From Bacteroidota bacterium (GTDB taxonomy: Bacteria; Bacteroidota; Bacteroidia; Chitinophagales; Saprospiraceae), in the NCBI GenBank assembly GCA_029557915.1, contig JAKQHS010000106.1, forward strand, positions 1-48,448: a stretch of 48,448 nucleotides of DNA, read 5' to 3'. Under the pieces are notes generated by a model. It did not search any database. It was not told the origin of the DNA and saw nothing but the letters and a program-made list of their open reading frames with translations. A program made the translations under genes and the position numbers. How positions within the stretch are numbered: position 1 is the stretch's first letter; each line of letters starts with the position of its first letter. Below, in pieces: positions 16,367 to 24,653 of this stretch.

Positions 16367-16439
16367 TCGTCAGTTATTGGACTAAAAGAGGCGGCAGGTT
16401 ATTGTCGACAAATTCACAAAATCCGACGGAAGACCCCCT

Positions 16440-16922
16440 TTATTCATGCTCCTGGTTCAGGTCCAATGCCTTTTTCATCTCATAATTGTGCAATTCCACC
16501 CCCTTTAAATTCACCTTATTTTCCCGGACTATGGTGAAACCTTTGCTTGTGAAAAAGGGAAGGGCGGTGATGCTGGCATGGGTATTCAAATAAGGTGGAC
16601 CCGGGTATTTTTTAGCTTCGGTCTCCAACTCGAGGAGCAACAATGCGGCAATGCCTTCACCCTGCCTTTTATGGTGCACATATAAAAGATCGATATGCCT
16701 TCCCTGGTCCAAGGAGGCAAATCCCAATACCCGGCCCCCTTCCAGGTATAGAATAAAATATTGTTTTTGGATTTTATCCAGCCAGCGCTCCCTGTCGTGG
16801 ATGGATGAAATCCAGGCTTCCGTCTGCTGAGGATTATAATCCCGGGAATTGATGAAGGATATGGTGTTTTTAAACAAGGTGAGCAAGTCATCCAGATCGG
16901 ATGGGACAGCACGACGGATCAT
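16440..16922 (-). CDS. GNAT family N-acetyltransferase
   Basis: A 160-residue cytoplasmic acetyltransferase of the GNAT fold. The acetyl-CoA-binding motif A is IDLLYVHHKRQGEGIAALLL, with the RQGEGIA pyrophosphate loop, and the C-terminal THASITALPFFTSKGFTIV is the usual motif B with a beta-bulge. The arrangement is close to YafP/ElaA-like small-molecule acetyltransferases; the acceptor is unknown. It diverges from the secreted esterase gene and has a good -7 element of its own. Confidence 0.9.
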   Translation of the reverse strand: MIRRAVPSDLDDLLTLFKNTISFINSRDYNPQQTEAWISSIHDRERWLDKIQKQYFILYLEGGRVLGFASLDQGRHIDLLYVHHKRQGEGIAALLLLELETEAKKYPGPPYLNTHASITALPFFTSKGFTIVRENKVNLKGVELHNYEMKKALDLNQEHE

Positions 16923-16935
16923 AGAGGATTATATT

Positions 16936-16943
16936 CAAAATTA
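16936..16943 (-). promoter_or_regulatory. -7 element TAATTTTG for the GNAT gene
   Basis: On the minus strand TAATTTTG fits TAnnTTTG and lies 13 bases before the ATG at 16922. The region is very AT-rich, so chance matches are more likely here. Confidence 0.45.
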
Positions 16944-16964
16944 TTCTAATTATTTTTATCCAAG

Positions 16965-17825
16965 ATGGACTGGAAAAAAATAATACTGAGCGCCCTGGTG
17001 ATGATCACCGGACCAGCCGTCCCGGCTCAAAAGATCACCCGGGATATCCCTTACGCCCTGACTCCGGAAAAAGAACTTAAACTGGACCTATATCTCCCGG
17101 ACGGCATTTCCAATCCTTATCTCGTCATCTGGGTGCATGGCGGAGCCTGGCACAGCGGTTCAAAAGAAAACCCGCCTCAGGACTTGGTAAAGCTGGGTTA
17201 TGCCCTGGCGAGCATCAGTTATCGCCGGACTTCTGAGGCAAAATTTCCAGCCATGATCCATGACATAAAAGCCGCCGTCCGGTTTCTCCGGTCGCATGCC
17301 GATCAATACGGTTACCGGGGAGATAAAATCACCCTTTTGGGTTCCTCCGCCGGTGGTCACCTGGTTGCCCTGGCAGGGCTGACGAATAAGCACGAAGGTC
17401 TGGAGGGTAAAATCGGAAATGACCTGGCTACAAGTTCGGAGATTCAGGCAGTGATTGATTTTTTTGGACCGGCCGATTTAACAACCATACTCAGCCAATC
17501 CACCCCGCATGGACTGAATGTCCGCACCCCGGCGCTGGCCCTGATGTTCGGTAAACCACTGGAACAGGCAACGGAAGAGCTTAAAATGGCAAGCCCCGTT
17601 TATCATGTGGATGCAGGAGACCCTCCTTTATTTATCTGTCATGGTGACCTCGATCCCCAGGTACCCATCAATCAATCCATCCAGTTATACGGCAAATACC
17701 GGGAACTGGATTTACCGGTGCAATTGGAATTTGTCCATGGTGGCGGCCACGGAGGCAAGCCCTTCAGCGATCCTGCCCTCATCCAAAAAGTGGATCAATT
17801 TTTAAAAAAGCACCTGGGAAGGTGA
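16965..17825 (+). CDS. Exported alpha/beta hydrolase (carboxylesterase-like)
   Basis: A 286-residue protein with a signal peptide (to about residue 21, AVPAQ) and an alpha/beta hydrolase domain of the hormone-sensitive-lipase/BD-FAE-like type. The oxyanion motif HGGAWHSG lies at 58-65, the nucleophile elbow GSSAGG has Ser128, the acid is in HGDLDPQVP (Asp228 or Asp230), and His262 in GGGHGGK completes the triad. Such periplasmic enzymes hydrolyse esters, including acetyl or feruloyl groups on polysaccharides; the substrate is not known. A heptamer array starts four bases after its stop. Confidence 0.9.
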   Translation: MDWKKIILSALVMITGPAVPAQKITRDIPYALTPEKELKLDLYLPDGISNPYLVIWVHGGAWHSGSKENPPQDLVKLGYALASISYRRTSEAKFPAMIHDIKAAVRFLRSHADQYGYRGDKITLLGSSAGGHLVALAGLTNKHEGLEGKIGNDLATSSEIQAVIDFFGPADLTTILSQSTPHGLNVRTPALALMFGKPLEQATEELKMASPVYHVDAGDPPLFICHGDLDPQVPINQSIQLYGKYRELDLPVQLEFVHGGGHGGKPFSDPALIQKVDQFLKKHLGR

Positions 17826-17828
17826 GTT

Positions 17829-17870
17829 TGGCTGATAGCTGATAGCTGAAAACTGATATCTGATAGCTGA
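17829..17870. repeat. GCTGATA heptamer array
   Basis: Six degenerate units of period 7 (GCTGATA, GCTGATA, GCTGAAA, ACTGATA, TCTGATA, GCTGACC) fill the gap between the convergent esterase and creatininase genes. Units carry TGA in the sense of the esterase gene. Confidence 0.85.
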
Positions 17871-17873
17871 CCC

Positions 17874-18638
17874 TCACTCATACATCTCCTCCACATCCAC
17901 CTGGGCCAAATCAATCAAAAATCCTGCGATCTGACTGATACAGGCCTCCACATACCGTTTTCCTTTTTCCGGTGTAGCCAGGGCAGGATTTCCAGATCCC
18001 GTATCCTTGGTGATCTTTGTCCATTCCCGCTGCGCCTGGACCCAACCTTTTTTTAAGGCCTCCACCTTGAATTTTTTAGTGGCCCCGTCCCCGGCTTCGG
18101 AAAGCGGGAGCAATAAATCCGGACGGATGGCCATCATGGCGCTGGTTTCAAACTCGTCGGCATGGTCCCCGGGATCTTCGAAGTATTCTTTGGTTTTGGC
18201 GGCTTCCCACCAGTTGAGGCTGCAACAAAACAGCGAAGGATAGAAAAAGGCCAGCTCCCGGATGATGTTTTTAAAATGATTTCCTCCGTGCCCGTTGACG
18301 AAAACCAATTTACGGCATCCGGCCCGCAGGACCACATCGCAGAGGTCTTTGGCGATCAGCAACTGAGTGCTGGGCAGCAGGTTCATGCAATAGGGGATGT
18401 CGAGTTGCCCGGTCTGGATGCCATAGGGGATATTGGGCAGGACCAGCACCTTGGCCCCCGCTTCCCAGGCCCTGCCCGCGGCTTCCCGGGCGATATGGAT
18501 GACCTGGTAATTGTCCGTGGCATAGGGCATGTGGTAGTTATGGGCTTCGGTGGCGCCCCACGGCTGGATGACGACATCGTATTTGGTTTCCTTGATTTGT
18601 TTCCAATTGGTTTCCTCGAGGAGGTATGGTCGGATCAT
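17874..18638 (-). CDS. Creatininase family amidohydrolase
   Basis: A 254-residue metal-dependent amidohydrolase of the creatininase/MftE/ArfB superfamily, with no signal peptide. Metal ligands fit the family: Glu31, His33 and Asp42 in GATEAHNYHMPYATD, His117 in VNGHGGNH, and acids in DHADEFETS (about 159-165). Members hydrolyse creatinine, formamides or trim peptides; the substrate here is open. The ATG at 18638 is chosen because the conserved N-terminus begins there and the further upstream frame runs into repeat sequence. A near-consensus -7 element TATCTTTC precedes it. Confidence 0.88.
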   Translation of the reverse strand: MIRPYLLEETNWKQIKETKYDVVIQPWGATEAHNYHMPYATDNYQVIHIAREAAGRAWEAGAKVLVLPNIPYGIQTGQLDIPYCMNLLPSTQLLIAKDLCDVVLRAGCRKLVFVNGHGGNHFKNIIRELAFFYPSLFCCSLNWWEAAKTKEYFEDPGDHADEFETSAMMAIRPDLLLPLSEAGDGATKKFKVEALKKGWVQAQREWTKITKDTGSGNPALATPEKGKRYVEACISQIAGFLIDLAQVDVEEMYE

Positions 18639-18661
18639 ATTCGAAAGATAGATTTTTTTTC

Positions 18662-18714
18662 CCGCTGAGACACGGTAAGGTGGCCCACAAAGGCACGGAG
18701 AACACAAAGAGAAA
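18662..18714. repeat. Degenerate CACGGAG/CACAAAG repeat remnant
   Basis: The sequence carries CCCACAAAGGCACGGAGAAC-type words also found at 65-90 and 7708-7731. It lies between the creatininase and GxxExxY genes and holds no reading frame of interest. Confidence 0.5.
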
Positions 18715-18788
18715 GTAAATATTTCGACAATTCCTGGCTCATGTTATGCTCTTCCAATTACAAGCTGTCAAATTTAATTTCATCTTGC

Positions 18789-19175
18789 TTAATCCTCAAG
18801 TTGTCCAAGAATTTTGCGATGGATCCCATCTTTGATCAAGGCAACATTAAAGTTTATCAGGAACCCAAGCTTGATGTTTTTTAGTTTCATGTAATTCAAT
18901 ACAACCTTATGGTGGACATTTTCAAGTCTTTCAACGGATTTCAGCTCGACTATCAATTTATTTTCAAGAATAATATCGGATTTAAAAGCGGGGCCCAGAA
19001 CCTGTCCTTTGTAAACTACATTAATGATTTCCTGCCTGGTATACGGAATTCCAAGATGTTCCAACTCATAAACGAAAGCTGCTTCATAGATGCTTTCCAA
19101 TAGGCCGGGTCCAAGTTCAGTATGAATCCTGTAACAGATGTCCACAACGATCTTAGCCAATTCATTTTCTGTCAT
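18789..19175 (-). CDS. GxxExxY family protein, predicted PD-(D/E)XK fold
   Basis: A 128-residue protein named for its motif, seen here as GPGLLESIY with Gly24, Glu27 and Tyr30. The following core FKSDIILENKLIVELKS supplies Asp67, Glu77 and Lys79, the pattern of a PD-(D/E)XK nuclease active site. The family is common in Bacteroidota, cyanobacteria and Verrucomicrobia; no function has been established that I know of. The gene is AT-richer than its neighbours and lies between two blocks of repeats, which suits a transferred single gene. Start at 19175 is an ATG and fits the family length. Confidence 0.88.
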   Translation of the reverse strand: MTENELAKIVVDICYRIHTELGPGLLESIYEAAFVYELEHLGIPYTRQEIINVVYKGQVLGPAFKSDIILENKLIVELKSVERLENVHHKVVLNYMKLKNIKLGFLINFNVALIKDGIHRKILGQLED

Positions 19176-19281
19176 ATTGAGTTCAATTTGGAAGATATGA
19201 TTTGATTACTAAATTTTCCTATGCTCTTGATGCGATTTGGACTTATCATATTTATAAATTAATTTGTGTTCTTGGTGTCTT

Positions 19282-19345
19282 GGTGGGAGACCTTAATAAA
19301 AATTAGCGGTGGGAGCCTTTAGTAAAAATTCATTGTGGGAAACCT
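19282..19345. repeat. 26-bp tandem repeat, about 2.5 copies
   Basis: GGTGGGAGACCTTAATAAAA (from 19282) and GGTGGGAGCCTTTAGTAAAA (from 19308) are tandem copies at an offset of 26 bases, and a third partial copy begins with TGTGGGAAACCT at 19334 and reaches the comM stop codon. The GTGGGA core is shared with the repeats at 1-213. Confidence 0.75.
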
Positions 19346-20901
19346 CAGGATGCCCACCCCTCCCGGTCCAAATTCCTGTAATGGATCGCCTCCGCGAGAT
19401 GTTGATTCTGGATCGCCTCGCTACCCTCCAAATCGGCCGCCGTGCGGGCCACCTTCAGGATCCGGTCGTGGGCCCGGGCCGATAGCTGCAATCGTTCCAT
19501 GGCATTGCGCAGCAAGCTAACTCCGTCGGTTTTCAGGGAACAGACTTCCCGGAGCATTTTACCGTCCATCTGGGCATTGCAATAGACCCCCGGATAATTT
19601 ATAAATCGTTTTTCCTGGATCTGCCGGGCGGAGAGGACGCGTGCCACGATGGATTTGCTGGATTCTCCCCGGGATTGGTAATCCGACAATTCCTGCACTG
19701 AAACCGGGGTGACTTCCACATGGAGGTCGATGCGGTCGAGCAAGGGGCCGCTGATCCGGGTAAGATACCTTTTCACTACCCCGGGACCGCATACACATTC
19801 CTTTTCCGGATGATTAAAATATCCGCAGGGGCAGGGATTCATGGAAGCGATCAACATAAAACTGGCCGGGTAATCAATGCTGACCCGTGCCCGGGATATG
19901 GTGACTCTGCGTTCTTCCATCGGTTGCCGGAGGACTTCCAGCACCGAACGTTTGAATTCAGGCAATTCATCGAGGAACAAGACTCCATGATGGGCAAGAG
20001 AGATCTCGCCAGGTGCGGGATTTGAACCTCCTCCCACCAGGGCGACGTCACTGATGGTATGATGAGGGGCGCGGAAAGGCCGGTTGGTGACGATGCTGGA
20101 CCCGGGAGCCAGCAGACCGGCCACACTGTGGATCTTGGTGGTTTCAAGCGCCTCTTCAAGGCTCAGGGGGGGCAGTATGGTAGGCAGTCTCTTGGCGAGC
20201 ATGGTTTTTCCTGCGCCGGGGGGACCGATCAGGATGACATTATGTCCTCCGGCGGCGGCCAGTTCAAGAGCGCGTTTAATGTTTTCCTGGCCGCGGACGT
20301 CTGCAAAATCAAGTTCATAGGAATTGCCCCGGTGGTTGAATTCGGATCGGATGTCCACCTTCGTGGTTTCAATGGAAGGCCGGCCATTCACGATATCGAT
20401 GGCTTCCTGAAGGTGGTTGATGCCATATACCGGAACGGATTCAATGATGGCCGCTTCCCGCGCGTTGGCCCTGGGCAGGATCAGACCTTTGTATTGCTGT
20501 TTGCGGGCAAGGACGGAAATCGGCAGGGCGCCTTTGATCGGACGTAAACTCCCGTCGAGGGACAATTCCCCGACGATCAGGTATTCATGCAGGCATGGGG
20601 CCTCGATCTGCATGGATCCGGCGAGTATGCCCATGGCAATGGGGAGGTCAAAGGCCGAGCCTTCTTTCCGGATATTGGCGGGAGCCAGATTGATCACAAA
20701 CTTCATCCGGGGCATTTTATAGCCCGTATTTTTTAGAGCGCTTTCAATCCGTTGCTGCCCTTCCCGGACAGCGTTGTCCGGCAGGCCGACCAGGAAATAA
20801 TACTGGGAGCCGGCTGCAACCGTGCCCCCCGCGTTGACTTCTACGGTGATAGGGAATGCGTCCACGCCATGGACCGCACAGGTAAGTGTCCGTACAAACA
20901 T
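19345..20901 (-). CDS. comM: YifB/ComM family Mg-chelatase-like AAA+ ATPase
   Basis: A 518-residue cytoplasmic AAA+ protein; in naturally transformable bacteria ComM is a hexameric helicase that aids branch migration during recombination. An N-terminal Lon-like (ChlI) domain spans about 20-175, Walker A is GPPGAGKT at 226-233, Walker B is VLFLDEL at 307-313, and a four-cysteine cluster NPCPCGY...ECVCG follows near 365-380 before the C-terminal Mg-chelatase lid domain. Length and order match the family. A near-consensus -7 element TATCTTTA lies upstream. Presence of comM alone does not prove competence. Confidence 0.95.
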   Translation of the reverse strand: MFVRTLTCAVHGVDAFPITVEVNAGGTVAAGSQYYFLVGLPDNAVREGQQRIESALKNTGYKMPRMKFVINLAPANIRKEGSAFDLPIAMGILAGSMQIEAPCLHEYLIVGELSLDGSLRPIKGALPISVLARKQQYKGLILPRANAREAAIIESVPVYGINHLQEAIDIVNGRPSIETTKVDIRSEFNHRGNSYELDFADVRGQENIKRALELAAAGGHNVILIGPPGAGKTMLAKRLPTILPPLSLEEALETTKIHSVAGLLAPGSSIVTNRPFRAPHHTISDVALVGGGSNPAPGEISLAHHGVLFLDELPEFKRSVLEVLRQPMEERRVTISRARVSIDYPASFMLIASMNPCPCGYFNHPEKECVCGPGVVKRYLTRISGPLLDRIDLHVEVTPVSVQELSDYQSRGESSKSIVARVLSARQIQEKRFINYPGVYCNAQMDGKMLREVCSLKTDGVSLLRNAMERLQLSARAHDRILKVARTAADLEGSEAIQNQHLAEAIHYRNLDREGWAS

Positions 20902-20985
20902 GTGTTCTCAGTTGTGTTACATAAAGATAGGAAATTCACCGATGAAGCAATCTCCCCACGGCCTGGAACATACTGACTGATTTTC

Positions 20986-21022
20986 AAATAAAAAGCCATT
21001 CCGGAGGAACGGCTTTTTATTT
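20986..21022 (-). terminator. Strong intrinsic terminator after mscL
   Basis: A 17-bp stem with a single mismatch (20986-21002 with 21006-21022) and a 3-base loop. The core is AAAAAGCC/GGCTTTTT, so T-tracts follow the stem on both strands; on the minus strand it ends mscL transcription ahead of comM. Confidence 0.9.
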
Positions 21023-21057
21023 ATTTGCCTTTTGAAAAATAATTCTAAACGCCTACC

Positions 21058-21081
21058 AACCTCAACCCTCAACCCTCAATC
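21058..21081. repeat. Short CCTCAAY heptamer array at the mscL stop
   Basis: About three units of CCTCAAC/CCTCAAT directly abut the mscL stop codon. In the mscL sense the units read GATTGAG/GGTTGAG and carry TGA. Confidence 0.75.
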
Positions 21082-21480
21082 CTACTTCTTCAGCAAATCC
21101 CTGATTTCGGTCAACAAGGCATCTGTCGTAGAGGGCCCGGCCGGTTCAGGGGGAGCGGCCTTTTTCATTTTGTTGACGGCTTTAATAATGAGAAAGACCG
21201 GGAATGCGACCAGGATAAAATCAATGACGGTCTGTATAAATTTACCGATCCTGAATTCAACGGCCGCAGTCGTTACCGAACCATCCGCGCCAAGCACCGC
21301 TTCTTTCATCACATATTTCCAGTCTGCGATATTGACACTGAATATGGATCCGATCACCGGCATGAGGATATCTTCCACCATGGAACCGACTATTTTTCCG
21401 AATGCGGCGCCCAGGATCACCGCAACCGCAAGATCCAGGACGTTCCCCTTGTTTATAAAATCCCTGAATTCTTTTAACAT
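21082..21480 (-). CDS. mscL: Large-conductance mechanosensitive channel
   Basis: A 132-residue inner-membrane channel that opens under membrane tension to release solutes on hypo-osmotic shock. The N-terminal amphipathic helix and first transmembrane helix are FRDFINKGNVLDLAVAVILG, followed by the conserved GAAFGKIVGS pore segment, the periplasmic loop (about 45-70), the second helix (FIQTVIDFILVAFPVFLII) and a charged C-terminal bundle LLTEIRDLLKK. Length is normal. A -7-like TATATTTA stands upstream and a strong terminator downstream, so it is likely a single-gene unit. Confidence 0.96.
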   Translation of the reverse strand: MLKEFRDFINKGNVLDLAVAVILGAAFGKIVGSMVEDILMPVIGSIFSVNIADWKYVMKEAVLGADGSVTTAAVEFRIGKFIQTVIDFILVAFPVFLIIKAVNKMKKAAPPEPAGPSTTDALLTEIRDLLKK

Positions 21481-21570
21481 AAACTATGGATTGGTGATTT
21501 TATAAATATACTGCTCCGTCATCTAATGTAATAACAATAAACCATAAAAAAGCAAAAGGAAGGGCCTCCT

Positions 21571-22998
21571 TCAGTTCTCCCGAACATTTTTTCCTTTTTT
21601 ACCCGTCAGATCATCACCCAGATCCTCTCTCGCTTCCTCAGCCAGGGCAGTCAATTCGGCAAGAACAGCAGGATTTGCCGCACTGACATCGTAACGCTCC
21701 GCAGGGTCTCGTCGAAGATCATAAAGTCCCGGGTTGATGGGTACATCTTCAGGGGCGGCGCCGGGGAACCCGTCCCTGCCGGGCAATTGATTTTCATAGG
21801 ACCTGCCCGGATGCGGAAGAACCAGTTTCCAATTCCCTTTCCGCACGGCTTCAAGGGCATTGCGCCGGTAATAATAGTAGAAGACTTCGCGCGGGGAAGG
21901 GCTTTCCGGATTCATAAGCAGCGAAAAGACATCGATGCCGTCAATCTTTTTTGTTGGAAGGGAGCAACCGCTCAGGGAAGCCAGGGTGGGCAATATATCC
22001 AGGGTGCTGCAAAGTTGGTTGCAGACCTTTCCCTGGGGAAGTTTACCTTGCCAGCGCATAATACACGGTACCCGGTGGCCTCCTTCAAAACTGGTTCCCT
22101 TGCCTTCGCGAAATCCCCCGGAGGAGCCGGCGTGGTTACCATAGTTCAGCCATGGGCCATTGTCGCTGGTCACGATGACGAGGGTATTTTTTTCAAGATG
22201 GTTTTCCTTCAGCGCTTTTAAAACCTGGCCTACGGACCAATCCAGTTCCTGGATCACATCCCCGTAGCTGCCCTGTTTGCTTGTACCCTTGAATGCGGAT
22301 GAGGCGGCAATAGGCACATGGGGCATGCTGTGGGGCAAGTACAGGAAAAAGGGATGCCTGCGGTTTTTTTCGATAAAGGATACGGCCCGCTCCGTGTATT
22401 GTCTGGTCAGCTTGCCTTGATCTGTATGGTTATGGATGAATGAAACGGGTTCATTTCCTTCCATCAGGGGCAGGGGAGGAAACCGGTCCTTTTTCCAATC
22501 CGTGGCCGGTGTACCGTCGTAATGGACCGGCCACATGTCATTGGAATAAGGAAGGCCAAAATATTCGTCAAAACCATGTTGTAGCGGGAGGAACTCCTTT
22601 TTATCACCCAGGTGCCATTTCCCGAATATCCCGGTGCGGTAGTTTTTTTGTTTCAGCATCTCGGCCAGGGTCATTACTGCGGACCGGATCCCGTTTGGCG
22701 CATTGGGAAACAAGGCCCCTGAAATACCAATCCGGTTGGGATAGCAGCCGGTGAGCAGGGCCGCCCTGGAAGCGGAGCAAACCGCCTGGGCGGTAAGAAA
22801 ATTGGTAAATCGAATTCCTTCCAGGGCCAGTTGATCCATATGGGGGGTGGACACATCCAGGGCCCCGTAACAACCCAGGTCCCCGTAACCCATATCATCA
22901 AAAAAAATCAGGACAATATTTGGCAGGGTTTGTTTTGAAGTTGTCCAATGACCGGAATAATCTAAAACGGCCAATAAAATCAGGATAACCCATTTCAT
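21571..22998 (-). CDS. Exported sulfatase (arylsulfatase family)
   Basis: A 475-residue S1-type sulfatase with a signal peptide, acting outside the inner membrane on sulfate esters. CSASRAALLTG holds Cys74, the residue matured to formylglycine, in the accepted C-x-A-x-R context; metal ligands are in FFDDMGYGD (Asp34, Asp35) and TSDNGPW, and GKWHLG supplies the usual Lys-His pair. In Bacteroidota these enzymes attack sulfated glycans. Its ATG overlaps the stop of the AlkC-like gene by four bases (ATGA), so the two are translationally coupled, which is an odd pairing. A formylglycine-generating enzyme is not in the window. Confidence 0.92.
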   Translation of the reverse strand: MKWVILILLAVLDYSGHWTTSKQTLPNIVLIFFDDMGYGDLGCYGALDVSTPHMDQLALEGIRFTNFLTAQAVCSASRAALLTGCYPNRIGISGALFPNAPNGIRSAVMTLAEMLKQKNYRTGIFGKWHLGDKKEFLPLQHGFDEYFGLPYSNDMWPVHYDGTPATDWKKDRFPPLPLMEGNEPVSFIHNHTDQGKLTRQYTERAVSFIEKNRRHPFFLYLPHSMPHVPIAASSAFKGTSKQGSYGDVIQELDWSVGQVLKALKENHLEKNTLVIVTSDNGPWLNYGNHAGSSGGFREGKGTSFEGGHRVPCIMRWQGKLPQGKVCNQLCSTLDILPTLASLSGCSLPTKKIDGIDVFSLLMNPESPSPREVFYYYYRRNALEAVRKGNWKLVLPHPGRSYENQLPGRDGFPGAAPEDVPINPGLYDLRRDPAERYDVSAANPAVLAELTALAEEAREDLGDDLTGKKGKNVREN

Positions 22999-24080
22999 GA
23001 TCTGGTCAGATGAAAAGAGGTGGAAGCCATGATTTTTCCATTGACCTGGATGTGAAGCAGGTGCCTTCCGGGATAATGTTTTCTTGTGGTGTAATCCTTC
23101 ATGATATGATTTTTAGTAATAAGGATCTCCTTTCCTTTTGAAAGGATGAATTCCTTTAATTTAAAAACTTTGGGGGACAAGCCTCCCATCTTTTTTCTGT
23201 ATTCCACGACGTAATCGATGATCAGCTTCTGGTCTTTATCCGAATCCGACCGGAGGTAGAACTGGAATCGGACAGATCCACCGATTGGGAGCGTTGTGGG
23301 TGAAAGACTTATCCGGGAAAGCCTGACCTGTGCCCCTTCCATGGCGTCAAAAAGCCGAAGGGCCGGCGCATATCCTTTTTTAACCAGGCTGCGGCTTGCA
23401 TGCCTGGCGATCCAGGCTGTATGGGAATTGGCCCGGTCCCATCGGTTCAACAGGGAAAGCATATAATCCGGGTGGTCTTTGGAAATATCGTTCAGGTGGT
23501 TGGCCACCGATTTTTTGACATATAATTCCGGATCGGCCCTAAGGGCTTCCAGGATCGGAGTCGTGCTCCGCGGATCCTTAATGACGGTATCCAGTTTGAA
23601 GGACCAGGGCAATCTGGGCCTGCTCCCCTCGGAAGCCAGTCGGCGAACATGGGGGTTGGCATCGAAGGCCCAGGCTTTCATCCGGTGGATTGTTTTATCA
23701 AAATCTTTTTTTAAAAAATGTCGGACTGCAAATTCCGAGGATCCGTATACGGTATACCGTTTTAAGGCATCCATGGCCGCTTCGAAATGGTCCAGCCCGA
23801 AACGGGCTACAAAGTCCGGGAAAACGAGAGCCGTATATCCAGGGTCCATAGCCGGGATGGTTTTGTCCAGAATGGCTAACGCGGATTTGAAATCAGGGGG
23901 CAGAAAATGTCCCAGGACCAGGGAAGTATGACTGAGTCTTTCGTTCAGGGAACGCTCTTCCATCCCCGCGGTGAGTTGATTCAGCAAGGACCGGGCATCC
24001 AACCGGGAATGAACGGAGGACAGGACCTTAACCAGTTTTTTATAATAAACAAGATTGAACATTTCTTTGAGCGGCTCCAT
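22995..24080 (-). CDS. AlkC-like DNA alkylation repair glycosylase
   Basis: A 361-residue protein of the AlkC/AlkD HEAT-repeat superfamily of DNA glycosylases that excise alkylated bases without flipping them. Helical repeats fill about 1-250, with signatures FALDHFE-like acidic helices, FAVRHFLKKDFDKTI, ANPHVRRLASEGSRPRLPW and LYVKKSVANHLNDISKDHP. The last 100 residues are beta-rich (from about 262, SRISLSPTTLPIGGSVRFQF) and look like the Ig-like domain found in one AlkC subgroup, so AlkC is preferred over AlkD. It is cytoplasmic, whereas its overlapping neighbour is an exported sulfatase. Confidence 0.85.
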   Translation of the reverse strand: MEPLKEMFNLVYYKKLVKVLSSVHSRLDARSLLNQLTAGMEERSLNERLSHTSLVLGHFLPPDFKSALAILDKTIPAMDPGYTALVFPDFVARFGLDHFEAAMDALKRYTVYGSSEFAVRHFLKKDFDKTIHRMKAWAFDANPHVRRLASEGSRPRLPWSFKLDTVIKDPRSTTPILEALRADPELYVKKSVANHLNDISKDHPDYMLSLLNRWDRANSHTAWIARHASRSLVKKGYAPALRLFDAMEGAQVRLSRISLSPTTLPIGGSVRFQFYLRSDSDKDQKLIIDYVVEYRKKMGGLSPKVFKLKEFILSKGKEILITKNHIMKDYTTRKHYPGRHLLHIQVNGKIMASTSFHLTRS

Positions 24081-24104
24081 TCCAATCTATTTAAGGGGTA
24101 TACC

Positions 24105-24112
24105 TATCTTTG
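24105..24112 (+). promoter_or_regulatory. -7 element TATCTTTG for the Dabb gene
   Basis: A perfect TAnnTTTG match 16 bases before the ATG at 24129. It lies in the 48-base gap to the divergent AlkC-like gene. Confidence 0.6.
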
Positions 24113-24128
24113 CCATCAAACCAAAAAT

Positions 24129-24545
24129 ATGAAAAAAGAAAGCAGGAGGAAATTTATCGGTAACCTGGGAAAAGCTTCCCTGGCAGGCGGGGTTATGGTC
24201 AAGCCGGCCGCGGCCGCTAAAGCAGGCCGGGAATTGAAAAAACGGTTTATCCACCATGTATATTTTTGGTTGAAAAACCCCAACAGTGCAGCGGATAAAG
24301 CCAAACTGATCGAGGGCTTGCGCAAACTTTCTGCAGTAAAAACCATCCAGCAGTTCAGCATCGGCCAACCGGCCGATACCCGTCGTGAAGTCATAGAAAG
24401 CAGTTATGCCCTGTCCTGGTTTACCTTTTTCAAAAACGGGAAGGATCAGGCCAGCTACCAGGTCGACCCGATCCATCTCAAGTTTGTCGAGGATTACAGC
24501 CACCTTTGGTCAAAGGTGATCGTTTATGATACGGTGGATGCCTGA
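24129..24545 (+). CDS. Dabb (stress-response A/B barrel) protein with Tat-type signal
   Basis: A 138-residue protein. The N-terminus has a twin-arginine motif (SRRKFIGNLG) followed by a mild hydrophobic run ending AAAAKAG, so export by the Tat route is likely. The rest is a dimeric alpha+beta barrel of the Dabb family: HHVYFWLKNP at the first strand, a helix AKLIEGLRKLSAVKTI, a middle FSIGQPAD strand and the closing FVEDYSHLWSKVIVYD. Dabb domains bind or rearrange small molecules, and exported ones often sit beside sugar oxidoreductases, as here. The ATG at 24129 follows a good -7 element; an upstream frame overlaps the AlkC-like gene. Confidence 0.82.
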   Translation: MKKESRRKFIGNLGKASLAGGVMVKPAAAAKAGRELKKRFIHHVYFWLKNPNSAADKAKLIEGLRKLSAVKTIQQFSIGQPADTRREVIESSYALSWFTFFKNGKDQASYQVDPIHLKFVEDYSHLWSKVIVYDTVDA

Positions 24546-24546
24546 G

Positions 24547-24653
24547 TTAAGGCTAAGGTTAAGGCTAAGGCTAAGGCTAAGGTGGAACACCTCAATCTCA
24601 ACCTTAACCTCAACCTCAGCCTCAATCTTAGCCTCAACCTCAATCCCAACCTC
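24547..24653. repeat. Inverted GGYTAA / YTYARC hexamer array filling the gap
   Basis: Five GGCTAA/GGTTAA units (24551-24580) face about ten CTCAAC/CTTAAC/CTCAGC units (24591-24650), and the two halves are roughly reverse complements, so a long hairpin can form. The array runs from just after the Dabb stop to the base before the ATG at 24654. The period of 6 keeps the frame open, so the next gene has an apparent Leu-Asn-repeat extension that I do not accept as coding. Confidence 0.88.

Noticed and set aside
20000-20030. A T-arm-like stretch (GGATTTGAACC) resembling a tRNA fragment
   Set aside because: It falls inside the intact comM frame and encodes the conserved GGGSNPAPGEI region; no other tRNA part is nearby.
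24105-24128. A Shine-Dalgarno site for the Dabb gene
   Set aside because: No AGGAGG-like sequence is visible; the AT-rich leader is typical of Bacteroidota.
24582-24653. N-terminal Leu-Asn repeats of the first Gfo/Idh/MocA protein
   Set aside because: They are a translation of the hexamer array; the twin-arginine signal starts at the ATG at 24654.
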